Of a DNA stretch of 7,662 nucleotides, positions 5,881 to 7,662 are shown in pieces. Location of the stretch: positions 1-7,662 of the forward strand of contig JASLJD010000131.1 in NCBI GenBank assembly GCA_030152625.1, read 5' to 3'. Under the pieces are notes generated by a model. That model made no database searches. It was not told the DNA's origin and was given only the letters and a program-made list of their open reading frames with translations. Within the stretch, counting starts at the first letter, position 1, and each line of letters starts with the position of its first letter. A program made the translations under genes and the position numbers. Origin of the DNA: Erysipelothrix sp. GTDB lineage: Bacteria > Bacillota_I > Bacilli_A > Erysipelotrichales > Erysipelotrichaceae.

Positions 5881-6774
5881 ATGGATATTCGTCATTTCAA
5901 GACATTTATCAAGCTTGTTGAACTGGAAAGCTTCAGTAAAACAGCTGAAGCTTTATCCTATTCTCAAGCAGCGGTTAGCATTCAAATCCAACAATTGGAA
6001 GAAAGTTTAGGCGTGGTGCTTTTTGATCGCTTTAATCAGCAGGTTCGCCTCACAGAAGATGGTCGTCGTTTTGTTGATTATGCGAATGAAGTTTTGCGTT
6101 CTTATGAAAGGGCTCGGGACTTTCAATTCAATGACGGGAAGAAAAGAGGCGTTTTACGAATCGGTACCGTGGACTCATTAGCAACTGCAATTTTTCCAGA
6201 ATTGATTTATGCTTATCATCAAAAAAACCCTCTGGTGCAAATTCACTTAGAAATTTCGCGAACAGAGGATTTGATCACAATGCTTGAACATAATGAGCTT
6301 GACATCATCCATACATTGGATGAAAAAATATATGCGCCTAATTTAAAACGATACAGTGAGCATTCAGAGCGGATTCTCTTTGTTTCATCGGATCCACGAT
6401 TGCAAAAGCGAGAACTGAGTCTTGAAGACCTTTTAGCTGAGCCATTTTTATTGACAGAAAAAAACGCCTCCTATCGTTACACTCTGGAGCGTTATTTAGC
6501 CCATCATTCCTATCAGTTAGAAAGTACAGTCGAAGTAGGGAACACGGATGTGATTGTGAAGTTGTTGAAAAAGGGTTTTGGCGTTTCCTTTGTTCCTTAT
6601 TTTTCAGTTCGAGAGGAATTGGCGGCTGGCCATTTATTTGAACTAGACTTGGATGTACCAGACTTTTATATTTGGTCTCAAGTTTTTTATCACAAACAGA
6701 AATATTTGAACGAAGCCATGACCGATTGGCTTGAACTCTTAGGAGACTACTACAGAAAAAAAGAGACTTTTTAA
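5881..6774 (+). CDS. LysR-family transcriptional regulator
   Basis: A DNA-binding regulator of 297 residues, typical LysR length. The N-terminal winged helix-turn-helix (about 1-60) is clear: MDIRHFKTFIKLVELESFSKTAEAL opens it (given here only as the region 1-25), with SQAAVSIQIQQLEESLG as the recognition helix region and VLFDRFNQQVRLTEDGRRF as the wing. A linker helix follows, then the periplasmic-binding-protein-like effector domain (about 87-290) starting at GVLRIGTVDSLA and including VEVGNTDVIVKLLKKGFGVSF, also typical (cited by its ends: VEVGNT to GFGVSF). It has no membrane segment. It is transcribed divergently from the decarboxylase across about 117 bases, the usual arrangement for a LysR protein and its target, so it probably senses the decarboxylase substrate or product and regulates itself. 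The effector cannot be named. Its stop codon lies within the terminator hairpin loop. Confidence 0.95.
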   Translation: MDIRHFKTFIKLVELESFSKTAEALSYSQAAVSIQIQQLEESLGVVLFDRFNQQVRLTEDGRRFVDYANEVLRSYERARDFQFNDGKKRGVLRIGTVDSLATAIFPELIYAYHQKNPLVQIHLEISRTEDLITMLEHNELDIIHTLDEKIYAPNLKRYSEHSERILFVSSDPRLQKRELSLEDLLAEPFLLTEKNASYRYTLERYLAHHSYQLESTVEVGNTDVIVKLLKKGFGVSFVPYFSVREELAAGHLFELDLDVPDFYIWSQVFYHKQKYLNEAMTDWLELLGDYYRKKETF

Positions 6775-6784
6775 GGTCTCTTTT
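6756..6784. terminator. Shared intrinsic terminator between lysR and the deacetylase
   Basis: Stem AAAAGAGAC (6759-6767) / GTCTCTTTT (6776-6784) with an 8-base loop. On the minus strand it is followed by seven T (6762-6756), making a strong terminator for the deacetylase. On the plus strand the T tract is only four bases, so termination of lysR is weaker. The lysR stop is in the loop and the deacetylase stop overlaps the right arm. Confidence 0.75.
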
Positions 6785-7662
6785 ATGTTGCGTCAAAATA
6801 TAAGTTGTTTTCTTTAATTTCAATTTCCTTGGCTTTAAAGAGTTCTTCAACGGTCACAAATTCATAACCAGCATCATGCAGTTTTTGAATACCACAGCGA
6901 AATCCTTCATAGCTTGTTTCATAGAGGTCATGAAGAAGGATAATGCCACCATCATGAGCTGAACGTTCAATGGATTGACAAATGGCCTTAGGGTCATGGG
7001 ATTGCCAATCTAAGGTGTCAATTGACCAGTTCACAAAAACATGTGGATTGTTTTTGAGGACCGCTTCATTTGCGTTTCCATAGGGTGGTCGAATCATATA
7101 AGGCCCCGGATAAGCAGTCGCTTTTTCAAAAGCCTCGTTTGTTAAGTCGATTTCTTTCTTCACTTCAGATGCTGGAATCGCGTTGAAGTTTTGATGGCTG
7201 AAGGAATGATTGGCTACTTGATGTCCGCGATCAAGGGCAGCTTTGACAATTTCCTCTTGTCCTTCGACTCGTTGTCCGACCATAAAGAATGTACCTTGTC
7301 CGTTATATTCTTCAAGTGTGTCCATAAGTTTGACTGTATTTTCATGATGCGGCCCATCATCAAAGGTAAAAGCAACCAGCTTTTGCTCTTTTTTAACACC
7401 GCGATCAAGATAGACAGAAGGAATCTCACCATCTTGCGCTTTGAAGCCGGCGAAATCTTCATTCAAGAAGTGTTGATGTGAAGCGAAGTCTAGAAAATAT
7501 TCCCCTGTATCAAAAAAGAAAAGGATGCCATCTTTTTTGAGAAAAAAGTCTGTGAAACGCTCAATATGATGGTCACTGAGATAGCTAGCGCGATCCACTC
7601 CTTCCTTCATGGGATTGTTTTCTCGAATCATGTGGGTGAGATAACGTTTTGCTTTCGGTTTA
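6783..7662 (-). CDS. PdaC-like polysaccharide deacetylase (NodB domain), 5' end outside window
   Basis: Metal-dependent carbohydrate esterase 4 enzyme that removes N-acetyl groups from cell-wall sugars, acting outside the membrane. The NodB domain is complete. Motifs are FTFDDGP (catalytic Asp and metal Asp), NHSFSH (two metal His), IRPPYGNANE (catalytic Arg), SIDTLDW and IILLHDLYETS (catalytic His). Before it, the stretch FFLKKDGILFFFDTGEYFLDF resembles the end of a DUF3298/RsiV-like domain, the arrangement of Bacillus PdaC. The frame stays open from the ATG at 7631 to the right edge (at least ten more codons, ending KPKAKRYLTH before that Met), and no ribosome site precedes that ATG. The true start, and any signal or anchor segment, is therefore beyond the window. 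At least 292 residues are visible. Substrate (peptidoglycan MurNAc or GlcNAc) is not decidable here. Confidence 0.9.
   Translation of the reverse strand, partial: KPKAKRYLTHMIRENNPMKEGVDRASYLSDHHIERFTDFFLKKDGILFFFDTGEYFLDFASHQHFLNEDFAGFKAQDGEIPSVYLDRGVKKEQKLVAFTFDDGPHHENTVKLMDTLEEYNGQGTFFMVGQRVEGQEEIVKAALDRGHQVANHSFSHQNFNAIPASEVKKEIDLTNEAFEKATAYPGPYMIRPPYGNANEAVLKNNPHVFVNWSIDTLDWQSHDPKAICQSIERSAHDGGIILLHDLYETSYEGFRCGIQKLHDAGYEFVTVEELFKAKEIEIKENNLYFDAT

Noticed and set aside
6338..6850. 170-codon open frame antisense to lysR
   Set aside because: It crosses the lysR 3' end and the terminator and overlaps the real deacetylase end; low-complexity, basic composition suggests a shadow frame.
7191..7481. 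Open frames overlapping the deacetylase
   Set aside because: The region encodes intact NodB catalytic motifs on the minus strand; the other frames have no support.
7629..7662. Deacetylase starting at ATG 7631 as a complete gene
   Set aside because: No ribosome site precedes it, the frame is open to the window edge, and the partial DUF3298-like segment implies more N-terminal sequence.

Overview
The window reads as a compact, moderately AT-rich chromosomal segment from a Gram-positive Bacillota. TGA acts as a stop (rpe) and TGG encodes Trp, so the code is standard rather than mollicute-type. The block rsgA-rpe-thiN facing a reversed rpmB is a classic Firmicutes order. The FtsZ has Bacilli/Erysipelotrichia-style wording, and ftsA is very divergent. 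I infer an Erysipelotrichia-like or neighbouring lineage, with moderate confidence. There are nine protein genes, seven of them complete, and no RNA gene, insertion sequence, CRISPR array or prophage signal. No stretch longer than about 165 bases lacks a gene.

Layout. Positions 1-1588 (+) hold a tightly coupled operon end: the C-terminal part of rsgA (ribosome-assembly GTPase), rpe (pentose phosphate epimerase) and thiN (thiamine pyrophosphokinase), joined by 1- and 4-base overlaps. A hairpin that works in both directions separates it from rpmB (ribosomal protein L28, -). A 163-base divergent promoter region follows. Next come ftsA and ftsZ (+), an isolated division pair: FtsZ makes the ring and FtsA should anchor it to the membrane. 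A second two-way hairpin separates ftsZ from a group II PLP-dependent amino-acid decarboxylase (-). A LysR-type regulator (+) is divergent from the decarboxylase and probably controls it. A third shared hairpin separates lysR from a NodB-type polysaccharide deacetylase (-). That last gene runs off the right edge and resembles the PdaC type of cell-wall deacetylase.

Most of the window is housekeeping: translation, central metabolism, cofactor supply, division and wall modification. I see no clearly new multi-gene system. Two points deserve a second look. The FtsA has lost the recognisable actin-fold nucleotide-binding motifs but keeps its C-terminal membrane helix. The decarboxylase appears to carry Phe where animal and plant aromatic decarboxylases carry their catalytic Tyr, and it sits opposite a LysR regulator.
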